A DNA stretch of 64,000 bases from Trichosphaerium sp. ATCC 40318 (lineage: Eukaryota > Discosea > Flabellinia > Trichosidae), in assembly GCA_038496445.1 (NCBI GenBank), contig JALMLS010000081.1, positions 62,001 to 126,000 on the forward strand. The letters are read 5' to 3'. Positions 12,050 to 23,992 of this stretch are shown piece by piece. The notes beneath the pieces were generated by a model that made no database searches, was not told the origin of the DNA, and saw only the letters and a program-made list of their open reading frames with translations. Each line of letters opens with the position of its first letter. Positions within the stretch are counted from its first letter, which is position 1. The translations under genes were made by a program, and so were the position numbers.

Positions 12050-13285
12050 CTTGGAATCTAAAAATCCTTCCAAAACAAAGATTCTCTTTTGACAACCTAA
12101 CAAATCTTCCTCAAAAGGTGGAAAACCATTGAACACAGCATTTGGATTATATAGATCTGGAACAGAACTCAGAGGTGTTTACACATCCAAAGCGAGTGTA
12201 CGTTTTAATAAACATTATGATAGTTCTATCAACCTAAGGCAGCCAGAGACGCTTGTAAGCAGACAGGGCCACAAGCTTGCAATTATCCTACTTTCCTTAC
12301 TGTGGTGACCTCGGTGGCGAATTTGCGATATCTACTGAATCTCCTACTTCTGGTACTATTGTACTTCGCCATGAACTCTGTCACAACTTTGGTAAAGTTG
12401 GCACGGACTTATAGAGCAAAAAGCAGTTGTAACATGACACTTCATAGGCGAGGAGTATGATGGTGGATATGCCTACAATGGCCAATTACGCTTTGTCTCT
12501 TAATCAAACAGCCTCTAAATGGGCCATTGGTTAACTGATAGACCTCCAGTAGTCGCACAAGATGCGCAGTTGAGACTTCAAGTAAGTAATCCCTTTTGTA
12601 CTTTCAAAGTTTTTCTGATTTTTGTTTTTTAGGCTTACCCTTGGTATTTGCTTAAAGGAGGTCCTATAAGTTATAAGTTCGGATAGAATGGACAGTATAA
12701 ACGATGGCTATTAGATTTTACTATTTCTGGATGTCCTGAAGAAGGTAAGGCCCACTAATTTGTTTCTGGTTTTTTGTTGGCTAAAGTTGTTTCAAAACTA
12801 GATTCTCTTATTGTCCTCTTTGATGGTGAACCACTCGATTGGAAGTCACATGGTGAAGGCGAAAGAACGTTTTATCAGTATAAGGAATCCGAAGGATTCT
12901 CTTCTGGTGAACATACCTTAGAATTCAAGCAGGGTAACCGAACTTAAAACGTTTTCAAAGCGTTTTCTGGGCAATTTGGACACTTCATGAATACATGGAC
13001 GCACCTCAGGTCCAGATTATATCGGAGCATACCCTTAGAAATACGTTGGCAGATCCAGATACAGACCTATGAACGAGTATTGTCTCATGCGCAATATGAG
13101 TTCTCCACATTTCTGTCCTGTTGATGTTGAGAATATGTAAGTAGTACCATGTCCCTTTAATGACTTTGTTGACACGTGTTCATGATATTTAGGTGGCTTC
13201 GTTTCTTTGCTGTAGTAAACTTGATTGATGATGTCATGAAAACAAAAGAAACAAGTTTCACACATGATGGGCTCAGGTGTGGTGA
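12050..13285 (+). pseudogene. Peptidase M64 (IgA-peptidase family) pseudogene
   Basis: Translated pieces in shifting frames match the M64 metallopeptidase pattern in order: KPLNTAFGLYRSGTELRGVY (near 12125), ACNYPTF with GDLGGEFAISTESPT (12278-12345), the zinc site IVLRHELCHNFGKVG (12358-12405), GEEYDGGYAYNG (12450), LQAYPWYLLKGG (12630), and near 13070-13130 RYRPMNEYCLMRNM then FCPVD. The family zinc motif HExxH is HELCH here. Frame changes lie near 12300, 12484 and 12528; in-frame stops lie near 12684 and 13038. Introns at about 12589 and 12748 still have GT-AG ends, and the one after KVG would use a GC donor. A dead copy of a once intron-bearing gene. Confidence 0.75.
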
Positions 13286-13363
13286 GTCTTGATTGAAGGC
13301 GACTTGAATAATCTTAAAAGTATCAATGATGGCAGTACTTAGTTGGCACAATAAGAACGTCAC

Positions 13364-14128
13364 ATGACACAATGTTACATGACAAAGAGGAATACATTCC
13401 AGATACTACTAATTTTAAATCAGTGTAGTCTCATCACAGATGAAGGTGTTAAAGCACTAAAGGGCGTTCATTCCATTGAATTATGTTGTACACGTGTTAC
13501 AGATGATGGTGTTAAAGCACTTGCTGGAGTTCATGAGATAAGTCTAAACAACTGTAACATAACAGATGAAGGTGTTAAAGCTTTACCTGGTGTTCATATA
13601 ATTAGTCTTTATAGAACAGGAGTCACAGATGAAGGAGTTAAGGCGTTGGCTGGAGTTCATACTATCAACTTAGGTGGTAGTCATGCGACAGATGAAGGTA
13701 TTAAAGAACTCGCTGGCGTCTATTATATTACCCTTTACGACACAGCTATTACTGATGAAGGTCTTAAAACTCTGAAAGGTGTTCATAGAATACATTTAGG
13801 ACTTTGCAATATTACAGATGAAGGGATTAGCGCTTTAGCTGGTGTTCATACTACCAGTCTTTTTAGCACAAGTGTTACAGATGAAGGTCTTAAAGTATTG
13901 AAAGAGGTTCATGCCATTGATTTAGGATACTGTAATCACGTGACTGATGGTGTAAAGCATATAGCTGGCGCTAATATAATTAGTCTGCTAGGCACAAACG
14001 TGACAGATGAAGAGATTAAAGCTATTGAACGTCTCAAATTATTGGCTGGTGTGCAATCTGTTGTTTGTCTTTCAAGACCAAAAGGGGAACCTAAAATTAA
14101 AGCCTTTCACACTATTTATTACAAGTAA
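13364..14128 (+). CDS. Intronless tandem-repeat protein, LRR-like (TDEGVKALAGVH repeats)
   Basis: Single open frame of 254 codons starting MTQCYMTKRNTF. From about residue 25 it is made of roughly nine tandem units of 23 to 24 residues with consensus TDEGVKALAGVHxIxLxxTxV. Alternation of a helix-like segment (DEGVKAL) and an IxL strand fits a cysteine-containing type leucine-rich repeat solenoid. No F-box, signal peptide or membrane segment. Lack of introns in an intron-dense region suggests retroposition or transfer. Some units differ in length (GYCNHVTDGVKHIAGA), so it is not a recent exact expansion. Confidence 0.7.
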   Translation: MTQCYMTKRNTFQILLILNQCSLITDEGVKALKGVHSIELCCTRVTDDGVKALAGVHEISLNNCNITDEGVKALPGVHIISLYRTGVTDEGVKALAGVHTINLGGSHATDEGIKELAGVYYITLYDTAITDEGLKTLKGVHRIHLGLCNITDEGISALAGVHTTSLFSTSVTDEGLKVLKEVHAIDLGYCNHVTDGVKHIAGANIISLLGTNVTDEEIKAIERLKLLAGVQSVVCLSRPKGEPKIKAFHTIYYK

Positions 14129-14683
14129 ACACATTAAATAAAAAAGTTGTAAAAAGTATTGCATGCGCAATTACACAATCTCGCTCTCCTATTTTCGTAT
14201 TCGGTACATCACTGGGTACATCACTTGGAATTACCAGGCATCAAATTACTGAAGGGTGTTCATGAGGCACTCAATATTTATGCCTTTTTATAGTTATGTT
14301 ATGTTACAGGAGAAGTTGAAACGTTAGAGGGACTCAACTGTATGTTGTAAGCAATTCTTTAAGGTAAATTACAGTTCCGATACATGTCATTTTATGATTT
14401 TTATTTTGAGTTATTCACGTGTTTATGGAGGGCAGGGAATAGCTTTATGTTTCCGTCTTTATAAATGAATAGTTTTATAGGTTCCATCCTATTATTATAT
14501 TAATATTATGTAATTACACGTGTGGTAATAAAATCAAACGTGCAACATGAATGTTTGTTTCAAAAAAATTGTGTTCAAAATACATTGTCTTTTTCTCTCG
14601 CAAAGAATGACTTTTCTACAAACTGTATTTTCATGGAGAGCAAAGAAGTTGAGGTGGTTCAAAATGTATTACTGCAAGTTTTT
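14129..14683. other. Intergenic region with a relic repeat unit
   Basis: At 14241-14275 the reading LLKGVHEALNI resembles the KALKGVHSIEL unit of the gene just upstream, so a decayed repeat unit lies here. The rest shows an open frame without recognisable content and two CACGTG sites (14416, 14517). Confidence 0.4.
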
Positions 14684-15773
14684 TCAAAATTGGTTGTAGG
14701 CGTACCCAGGGCGATAAACAAAACTCCAAACTACATGTTGGAATACATGTATTTGTTTTTGTTTTTCTTCCTTCTCTTCTACAATACGAGGACGTTTCTT
14801 CCTTTTTGAAGTAAAACTTGATTTTCTACGCCTTGATATGAATCCTTTTGGTTTTACAGCTTTATGACCAGATACAGTTGCGCGTCTTGTTCCTGGTTTC
14901 CTATTAAAAACTCTTGAAATTTCGATTATCTTATTGGTATCATAGACAAGACGTGTCAACTCTTGTTTCTGTGTTACTGACACTGGAACTATATATATCA
15001 TTCTTGCACCATATGAGCAAGGTCTATGCGTTAAAACTAATCGATTACCTTCTATAATACAAGAGGAATGAGCAGAAAGCGTAAAGAGTTTGTACATTTT
15101 TTCTGAGAAAAAGGAAAAAAAAGCGTTTGCGCAGTCACGTGACTTTTGCGAAAAGAATGAACTGATTAATTAATGTCAAATTATAGAGGTGTTCTGTGTA
15201 AAAATGAGTTGGTGTCTTACGTCGTTCAATGTCTCTAACATTTGGATCGTGTTTTCTTATTGTTAGCACCAATGTGGGTTGACTAATAGAAAAATCATAA
15301 AGTGTAACTGCTGCCTTGAATCCAACCATACTAGTAAATCGATACTCGAATTTATGGAACTCTAGGCTATTGTCAAAGACCACACAAAAACCAAAAACCA
15401 AAAACCAAAATTTTTTCTGTTTTTTTTTTTTGGTCAAAAATGAACGGGTTTTAACTTTAAAACTCGTTTAAAACGGGTAAGCGCTGAGAATACGCCTATC
15501 TGGGAGTCAGTGCGTACTGGTGATATAACGTTCTCTCCAAAGCTGCCATTGTTGTTTATTTTTTTTCAGTTCATCTGTATGACTTTGTTTAATGTCTGTA
15601 GGGGATACAAAGCCATTTTGCATGCGTGTGAGGTGTTTCCAAAGAGCTTTATCCCGTGTAATTTGCCATAATACACGAGATGTCGCCAAACAGTTCATTA
15701 AAGCTGTAACATCCCGTACTTTGAATAATATGGCGAAATGAAGTTCATACGGCATGTCAATGAACGAACACAT
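14684..15773 (-). CDS. F-box protein
   Basis: Starting at ATG 15773 the first residues are MCSFIDMPYELHFAILFKV, an F-box-like motif, continuing MNCLATSRVLWQITRD and ALWKHL. F-box proteins are substrate adaptors of SCF ubiquitin ligases. The frame then joins in phase to an exon ending near 15222 (FHKFEYRFTSMVGFKAAV ... DPNVRDIERR) and to a last exon from about 15101 to 14684 with a basic tail (SRRRKSSFTSKRKKRPR). The substrate-binding part has no recognised repeat. An in-frame extension reaches 15896 but has no ATG; an upstream exon starting at 15912 is possible but would overlap the next gene's start codon. Confidence 0.6.
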
Positions 15774-15910
15774 TGTTTTCTTTGCTAAAACGCCTTTGAC
15801 AGGATATGACGCGATTAATACATTATATTGCTGTAATTGCAGGTCGGTACATATTTGCTTAACCTGCCTTAAGCTGTACAACCGTAAAAAGCCCACCAGA
15901 GCGCTCAGCC

Positions 15911-18485
15911 ATGCTTCTGTTGCCTAGAATAGCTAAGTACAGTCGCGTTTCGCGCACAGTTGCTCAGACGTCATCATACAAGTCTCAACGTTCTACAGGC
16001 GTAACTGTTCGTTTGTATGCCCAAGCGCAACTCAGTACGTCATTTTTAACCCTTGTATTTTGTTATTGACACAGTATGAAAGCAAATGGCCTAGAACTAT
16101 TCAGCAAGGTATCAAAACACGCTAGAGATAGCAGAAAAGCAATTTCAGACGATGTTGGAACATACAGCTATACAGACGTTCTTTCTGATTCTAAAGACGT
16201 CTCTAAATTATTGCGAGGTGGAAGGTACGCTCTAGAAAGCTCCAGTATTAAGCACAAAAGTAAAGACAAGTTTTTCCCTTTGTAATTCGAGGCCCAAACA
16301 AACAAAAAAATTGATTCCATTTTTTTCAGCTCGGACTTGAATCAATCACGTGTTGGTATACTCACACCAAATGACTATGATTATGTTCGCTCTATAATGG
16401 GTATTTGGAGAGCTGGTGGTACAGCTGTACCTCTTTGTACGTTTGTCAACAAAGACGTCAACTTTTGGGTTGTGTATCTTGTTGGGTTTTTTTTTTTGCG
16501 TTTCTAAAAGAATTATGAACACGTGCGCTACTCACTAGACAATATGCTTTTTTGTTTGTTTCCTGACTTGCAAATATCTTACCTCTAATTTTTTGTTATA
16601 TTTAGGTCCTTCTCATCCTCCCTCTGAAATGGAGTATTTTCTTACAAATACAAAGTGCTCTCAAATTTTATGTTCAGCTGATCTCGCATCAAATATCAAG
16701 GATGCTTGTCAAAGAGAAAACATTGTATTGCATACAATAGATCCTTCGTCAAGAGGAAAACCCAAAGAATATAGTGAAGATGTTGAGGAAGTTAAGGCAA
16801 GATTTTTAATCACGTGACATTTGTAACCAACCGGTTTTTGTGAGAAACCAAAATTTTGACGAGTTTTTTTTAGACGTTGACAGAGGATAGAAACTCATTG
16901 ATTATTCATACCAGTGGTACTACTGGTAAACCAAAAGGAGTTGTATTAACACACAACAACTTGAAGGCTATGGTAAGACATCTGAAGTAGTTTGTTGTTT
17001 TTTGTTGAACAGTGCCATTTTTAGATTCAATCTTTAGAAGAAGCTTGGGAATGGAACAGTAACGATCATATATTGCATACTCTACCGCTACATCATGTCC
17101 ATGGTCTTGTCAATGTACGTCTGTATTCAAAAGAAATAACAAAGCCGGGTTTAGTGTCCAATAGACTGCTTTGTTCCATCTGGATCACATGTTTAGATTG
17201 ATTTTTTTACAATAGATACTACTTTGTTCGATCTGGGCAGGAGCACATTGCACAATGTTTAAAAAATTCGAACCTGCGTTGATTTGGCAGTTTATCCAAA
17301 AAACAGCTGATATTACATTATATATGGCTGTCCCTACAATTTACAGTGCGTTTTTAACACCCCACGTGATTTTGTTCTTTTTTTTTTGGACTGATTTTAT
17401 TGTTTTTAGCAAAGCTGATTCATGCGTACGATAAAATGTCCTCAGATGAACAAAAACAAGCTCAAGAAGCTTGTAAAAAGCTTAGACTTATGGTATCAGG
17501 ATCTATGGCTCTTCCAGTGACTACATTTGACAGATGGAGAGATATTTCAGGACACAAACTTCTTGAACGCTACGGAATGACAGAAATTGGTAAGCAAAAT
17601 CTACAACTTTTTGAAAGTTGGTGCTAACGAAGCTGGTACTAGGTATGGGTTTCTCTAATCCGCTTCATGGAGACCGCTTACCAGTAAGTAATTGATATAA
17701 GTTGTTGATCATGTTCTCAACCACTATAGGGTCGTGTTGGTAAGCCATTACCAGGTGTTACAGTCAGGATTGTTCAAACTGAAGATGACAATCCGAATAT
17801 TGGAGCGTTGCAGGTTAAAGGTCCTCAGGTTTTCAAAGAATACTTTGGAAATCCTGAAGCTACTGCTAAAGAATTCGATGGTGATTGGTTCAAAACAGGA
17901 GATATTGCAGGTACCATTTTTTTTATTTGAGATTTCTTGAGGGGATACATCTGACATTTTTATTAAAAAAATAGAGTATCGCGAGTCTGATCAGACGTAC
18001 CGGATTGTAGGTCGTGCAAGTGTTGATATTATAAAATCAGGCGGTTATAAAATAAGGTACGGTTAAAGTATACCTTACATTTTCACCACGTGATAACCGG
18101 AAGGTTACAAAAGTAACGCTAAAAAACAACTTTTGCATTTTACGGATTGAAGCTTATTTGGTTTTTAAGCGCACTTGAAATTGAATCTGTCTTATTGACG
18201 CATCCTGATATTGCTGAAGTTGCTATTGTGGGTGTAGAAGATGAAGAATGGGGGCAAACTATTGGTGCATTGATATCAACAAAATCAGTAAGTTGCAAAT
18301 TAAGCACCTTCTTTTTTTGACACGTTTTTGTTTAGGGCAAGGATATGACTCTTGATCAACTTAAAGAATGGTCAAAAGAACGATTAGCAATATACAAAAT
18401 GCCAAGGAAGCTTATAGTAGTTGATTCAATACCAAGGAATGTAATGGGGAAAATGAACAAAAAGCAACTTGTAAAGTTGTTCTGA
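15911..18485 (+). CDS. ACSF3: Malonyl-CoA synthetase, ACSF3 type
   Basis: Acyl-CoA synthetase of the adenylate-forming superfamily. Exons from 16075 on join in phase: 16075-16224, 16330-16436, 16606-16796, 16874-16972, 17025-17114, 17216-17345, 17410-17589, 17643-17683, 17730-17910, 17975-18056, 18170-18287, 18336-18485. The AMP-binding P-loop [58 protein letters not shown] and [13 protein letters not shown] match ACSF3/AAE13, which makes malonyl-CoA from malonate in mitochondria. A first exon 15911-16034 would encode a basic, Ser-rich presequence ([15 protein letters not shown]) suited to mitochondrial import, but it ends in phase 1 where phase 2 is needed, so the start is unsettled; ATG 16076 is the alternative. 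One intron (16797-16873) has a GC donor. Confidence 0.9.
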
Positions 18486-18755
18486 TCTTGTCAGTAACAA
18501 AAAAACTAAAAAACACACGGCACAGTAGAAGCCACTATATGCACACTCTTCTATGTAAGGATATTCAAAAATGTTGCTCGTGGTAATACCTGAAGTGATA
18601 TAACGCATTGAAGCGTCATTTGGTTGTTTGACCAAGGTGTAGTTGTCGTAGTGAGCGGTGACCAATTTCGATTTTGCAGAAAGCACGACTTAACCTCAAA
18701 GTAAATTGGAAGCTCTGCTTGCCTCACGTCGGTTACCACAGCGTTTTCAAGTATA

Positions 18756-19872
18756 ATGGAGCATGATAATGACATAACAACGTTACCGCCTGAACTGGTT
18801 TATATTATAGCGCATTACCTTCCAATGCGTACGTTATTACGTAGTAGACTCGTATCGTGCTACTGGTGCAGTGTTATCACCAGCATGGAAATATTTAAGG
18901 TAAACAAACGAAACAACAACCTCTTTAGCCTAATTTTGTATGTCAGGACAGTCAATCAACGTTTAACGCTAAAGAAAAAGGTGGTTTTTCAAAAGAAGTT
19001 AATGACCAAGCATTTACAGTTTTGCCAAATGGGACCGTGCGTGTCTTCTGAAAACACGTGATTTATTTTTATTTTTGTGAACAACAAAAAACAGCCCAAG
19101 AGTACTATGTGCTGCGTGTTTATCTAATTGTTTTAGGTTGCTTATAGTTATGACAATGTTAATGCTATTTATGTATACTCATTCAAATCAAAGACAACAA
19201 CAATTGTAGATGTGACGACGCCAGAGTATATCACAACATTAAGTAATAATAAGCTTGCATATATAGCACAGAATGGAGTGTATACAGTGACATTAGATAC
19301 ACATAAAGTAGAGTGTATGTCAAAGGCGGGAGACTTAAAAATACGCTCAATTTGTCGAGATAAATTTGGAAGTATTCTACTCTCCTGTAAATCATCAGTT
19401 ATATGTATACCAACACCTTATATAAAGACTACAGTATGTACTCTACCAGGCGATGAATTCAACCAAATTGTACGTCACAAGCTGAACAACCCATTCAAGT
19501 TCTTTTTTTTTTTCCTTTTTTTCTTCGATTAATTGGATTGTACAGGTTGTTGATCAAGAAACAAACAATATCTATGTCTCTAGTACTGTAGCTTATCACT
19601 GTGGTGGTTGGATTATTAGAATATCGAATGATGGAGATATAAAGAAGCTTGCTTGGATAGATGGGAGTATTGTAAGCATAGTTCTTGATGGCAAGAAAAA
19701 TATATATGTTGCTACAACAGATGACTTGATTAAGCTTTATTATAAAATGAACTATGCGCAACTCAAGCTATATGTTAGTGGTATGCATGAGGATTTTGTT
19801 AAACTTTGTTATCATGAAAGATCTTTGTATATCTTAACAAACAGCACAAAATTGTACAAAATAAACTTGTAG
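18756..19872 (+). CDS. F-box protein with predicted beta-propeller
   Basis: Exons 18756-18899, 18947-19036, 19137-19469 and 19546-19872 join exactly in phase 0 to 297 residues. Residues 8-48 are an F-box (LPPELVYIIAHYLPMRTLL, SRLVSCYWCSVI). The rest has repeated blade-like strands (KLAYIAQNGVYTVTLD, IYVSSTVAYHC, NIYVATTDDLIKLYY, LYILTNSTKLYKI), compatible with a small propeller for substrate recognition. Likely an SCF adaptor. A different fold cannot be excluded because the blades are weak. Confidence 0.7.
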
Positions 19873-20812
19873 CTTCCTTGATAAAAAAAAGAGAGAGACA
19901 GCATAGCTGCAGTATCCTGAACAATACTGATACCCACGACCAAAATAGCTGTTGTATTGGGTAGCATTTTCAAACTATTTCTGTTTCAATCAATGTGGTT
20001 GATTCAGGAATTGACCCGGAGTATCAACAACAAATTTTATCGATATTCCTGTTTTTTTCACTGTATTTGTTCATCACTATGAGCATTCAGTACATTGTAA
20101 CAAGCAAAAATATTTAATTAACCTAATAGAAACCATTTTATCAAATATGAGGCATGGAAATTATTTTGGCTATGAGCAATGACGAACTGAAAAGTGAGGT
20201 TATAGACAATCTGTTTTATCCACAATCTGGGTCAGTTCCTCAGTGATGTTAACAATCTTACACATTGAATCCCATTTGTCAACCGAGTACAGGTACTAAA
20301 TATACAAAGAATGTGCAACAGTCTCGTTTGTTTCACACAACGATATTTAACCATAGACTAAGAGCCGGCTGTAACCACCGCTTTTTTTTCAACCAAACGT
20401 GATTCTTTTTTTTGCATTTTATCTTTCGCTAGACATAAGGATTCTAATGCTATTGTGCATGGGAACTCACTATTTAATAAATACAAAGATAGCACTACGC
20501 TGAAAAATGACAGCAGGTGGATTTAGATAGAACCTCTTAAAAAAGTAAATGATGACCCTCTTTTGTCCATCCAAACAGCTACCAACTCGTTAATGACGCA
20601 TGTATAAGGTCAACAGATAAGGAGTTGACGCTGTTCAATTCTTTTTGGTCTAGAACTGTACTCGTGATCATATTCACGAATAGTACTCCTGTAGAACCAA
20701 GTTTGTGAAGCTGTAACAGCTGTTTCTTATTGCGCCTAATTGGACAGAATTTTCTGGGTTTTTTGTACTTTTTAGCCAAGTCCATTCAAAAGCGGAAGCC
20801 ACAGCAATAGAC
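19873..20812. other. Intergenic region with MITE copy 1
   Basis: Apart from the repeat at 20008-20238 I see no gene here. Short minus-strand frames at 20579-20886 lack recognisable content and probably are not coding. Confidence 0.5.
20008..20238. repeat. MITE-like element, copy 1 (231 bp)
   Basis: Begins GAATTGACCC and ends GGGTCAGTTC, imperfect terminal inverted repeats. Flanks TTCAG and CTCAG look like a 5-bp target-site duplication with one change. Interior shares long near-identical blocks with 33107-33327, such as GTACATTGTAACAAGCAA preceded by TATGAGCATTC. It has no coding capacity, as expected of a non-autonomous DNA transposon. Confidence 0.7.
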
Positions 20813-23412
20813 ATGCAATGCACGTTTGTACTTGGCGTGTGCTTGCTTATTGGGTGTTGTAGAGGTAATTGCTGTGTTTTTAGCAAACTTTAGTTCAACA
20901 CCGTTATTTCAGCGCATTTACGCTTAAGACCGCTTCTATTATCAATTAGATGCTTACTTACTGTTAATTTCAGGGCTTTTTGTTTTAGACTCTTTTACTA
21001 CCAACGATACTGTCCAGGCTATAGCATGGAGGTCTGACGGTACAATGCTACTTGGGTTTGATAAGAGAGTGCTGAATTACGACACAGATGGTAATGGTGG
21101 CTGTTTTTCCGTAAGATTGTAAATTTCTGATCATACTACATTAGGTACCTACCTAGGTGTTGCCGTTCCTGGCACCTACTTAGTAGCAGGACAGCCACAA
21201 GGTATAAAACAGTCTTTTGCCTTTTTTGACAAAAAAAAAACTTAGTGTTATTCAGGTCTCGCTTTTAACCCTTCTGGTACTCACCTCTACGTTGGAGGCG
21301 GACAAGATAAAAATATTGTACGTGTTTTCTTGAACTAGCCGCGGCTTGAAAAATTTGAGCGGAATTCCGACGGAATTATACTCAAGCAGCAGTGCAGTAT
21401 TATTCCAATTCCCAATGAAAAAAAAAACCAAAACTTTTGTTTCCGATATTCCATCTTCTCTTAAAAGGATAGATACCCTTCTATGTATTATTCGTCCGAA
21501 TTATTGTTATTTCTATTCGAGTAATACACATACGATAGTTTGACGTACAAAGGCATGATGAAAAAAAAAACTTTTTTTTTTTGTTTTTTTTCACGGAATA
21601 TCGGCGCTTTTTCTTCCCAGAATAGTGTGATTTGTTTTTTCTAACGTCATGAATTTTAAGCTTATATTTGACGCTACTTCAATGGTGAATGTGGATGGGT
21701 TTTCTCTTAAAAATCCGTCAGTCAGCAGCTCATTTATTCGACAAGTTTCTATTGACTCATCTGGAGAGTTCTTTGTTGCCGCTGTCTTTTCAGGAATTGA
21801 TAAGGGTATCTATGTATTTCAGTTTACTAGTGGAATAGTCCCTGTATTTTATACAAAATCAGTTGCTATTCCAGATAGCTTCTCACCTCAGGTAAACACA
21901 TTTTTTTGTGGAACTTTCTTTCGGACTTTAGTTTTTTTTTTCTCAAGCCAAGACAGACAGAATAATTGTATGTAGTCACTTTACTGATTTGTTTTATAGG
22001 CTGTATCGTTTTTAGGTAACTTAGTTATTGCAGCTTCAAGAACAAATCTTTTTTTATTCACCAATATAAGTACGTTAATAACACATCTCTACAAATGGAC
22101 TTAATAAAAATCGGCCATATTCACTTATTTATTACCAGGTGATCCAGGTGCTACTGCCAATCAATTTGGAGTCACCACTAGTTCCGAACCAATAACAACA
22201 ACTCATCAAGTTACTTACATAGAACCTTACGAAAACAATACATTTCTAGTAGCTGGATTAGCTTCATTATGGATTCTTAGTGATAGACGTAAGCCAAAAT
22301 AATGTGTTGTGATTTTTTAACAGTTTAAACTCTACCTCACGTCTTATACAATTTTTTGTAGCAACTCTGAATGAAAAGCTTCTACCCAGCTTGGTTGATT
22401 GCCAAGCAGTGAGCGTTTCACCTGTAGATGGGGTAATTTGGGTGTCAACAAACCAACTACTGACAAGCTACTCATTCACACCACCTGTACCAACAAGTGC
22501 ACCAACAACATTAAGTCCAACTGCTTCACCAGTACCAACTAACCCGAATCCGCCACCAATTGGACAACAAACAATGGATCCTACTACGATTACACCCACT
22601 GAGTCTAACACATTATCATGTGTTGGTACTCCTCCAGCGATTGAAGGAATAACTTGTTTGACCGATACTTGGGGACTAACATCTTATGTTGTGCCACCTA
22701 TACTAGTATTGCCAATTTCAGCCAGCGTGCCTGGTTTGCCAATCTCAGTGATTGTCCGGGGTGAGTTTGTTGGCTAATTTTTTCTTTTGCTGTTTTTGTA
22801 ACTCTTTTCTAGGAAACTTCACTTGGACAAATAATTCTGTTATTGTTTTGAACGCACCTTATGTGTTGAATGTATCAGACTGTATAGATATTCAAGGTTT
22901 GAACAATTCTCTTTTTTTGTGGTGTTACTGACGGTGTTGTATTTTTAGATTCTGAGTTGATATTAAACTCTACGTTTGAGTCATATGAAGATAGCTTCGT
23001 CTTCATTGAATTCAACAGTACCTGTAATATAACAGAAGGAAACAAAGTCCCTAACGTCACTTTGACTGACACTGATAGCTCAAACTGTGTTTCTGCGACA
23101 GGTGTCTATGGTAATTACAACACGTCATGTCTTCTTTCTAATTGAATTTGTGTTTTAGAGACCAATAGATTAGTTATAATTTTTGACACATTTTGTGATC
23201 AAGGAAGCGGAGAAAATGGAGGGGAATCATCATCACTATTTATTCCTGTAGTTTCTGCAGGTGTTGGTGTTTTCTTAGTTATAATTATAGCTATTATTAT
23301 CGTCATTCTAGTGTATAGACCTGTTTGTTTATTCCCTTATAAGAAAAGTACAAGAAAAAAAATAATACCACGTGGTGTTATTGTTAGTTCTCCGCTAGAA
23401 GAGACCACGTAA
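20813..23412 (+). CDS. Type I membrane protein with extracellular propeller and Pro/Thr stalk
   Basis: About ten introns; all junctions read here keep phase. The start MQCTFVLGVCLLIGCC is a signal peptide. Then come propeller-like strands (VQAIAWRSDGTMLLGFD, LAFNPSGTHLYVGGG, QVSIDSSGEFFVAAVF), a low-complexity Pro/Thr/Ser stalk (PPVPTSAPTTLSPTASPVP), an Ig-like or beta-rich part with NxT/S glycosylation sites, one transmembrane helix (GVFLVIIIAIIIVILVY) and a 28-residue basic cytoplasmic tail ending PLEETT. It looks like a cell-surface receptor or adhesion protein. No named family recognised. Confidence 0.75.
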
Positions 23413-23992
23413 TAAATCCGTAAAAAGTTATCGATCGGGCAACTCCCATTCAATAACCACCATATGTCCAAAACCAATTTCAGGACACACAAACATGTTT
23501 TTAAATTTGATCGCCAACGTACATTCGTTGAAAACCATGTTAAGTGCGGAGAATTAAATGTACAAAAATCGTAGTTTATTGTTGTTAGATGAATGTTGAC
23601 ACTATTCATGTATAGATAACATGGCGATTGCCAAAGAGGTACATCGTGAGAGTACCCACAAGAGAAATGTCTGTAATGTTGTAATAATTACAATAGGACG
23701 TAATTAACCTTACTGGCGGCATCACAACAGATGGTGTGTATTTATTGTATAAATTCAAGCCGATTAGAGTTTTTTTTTCAAAAAGCGCACATACCAAAAA
23801 AGATGCCAAAATTTTTCATCAAAAATATCACCTGACGCTAGGCAAATGTTTATTAGAAATGTTCATGCGATTTTTCCTTTTTTTTACCGATAACATTTAA
23901 TTTCTGATCCTAATTACATTTATTTCATCTTCCACGTGATTTTTCACGTGATTTATGTTGATAAACTGTTAGATGGTCGTCAATTATTTGGA
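23413..23992. other. Intergenic region
   Basis: Holds two nearby CACGTG hexamers just before the next gene (about 23934 and 23946). The minus-strand open frames here show no recognisable product. Confidence 0.4.

Noticed and set aside
12300-13100. Stop-codon reassignment as the reason for in-frame TAG and TAA in the M64 locus
   Set aside because: The locus also has frame shifts, and all intact genes nearby use TAA, TAG and TGA as normal stops.
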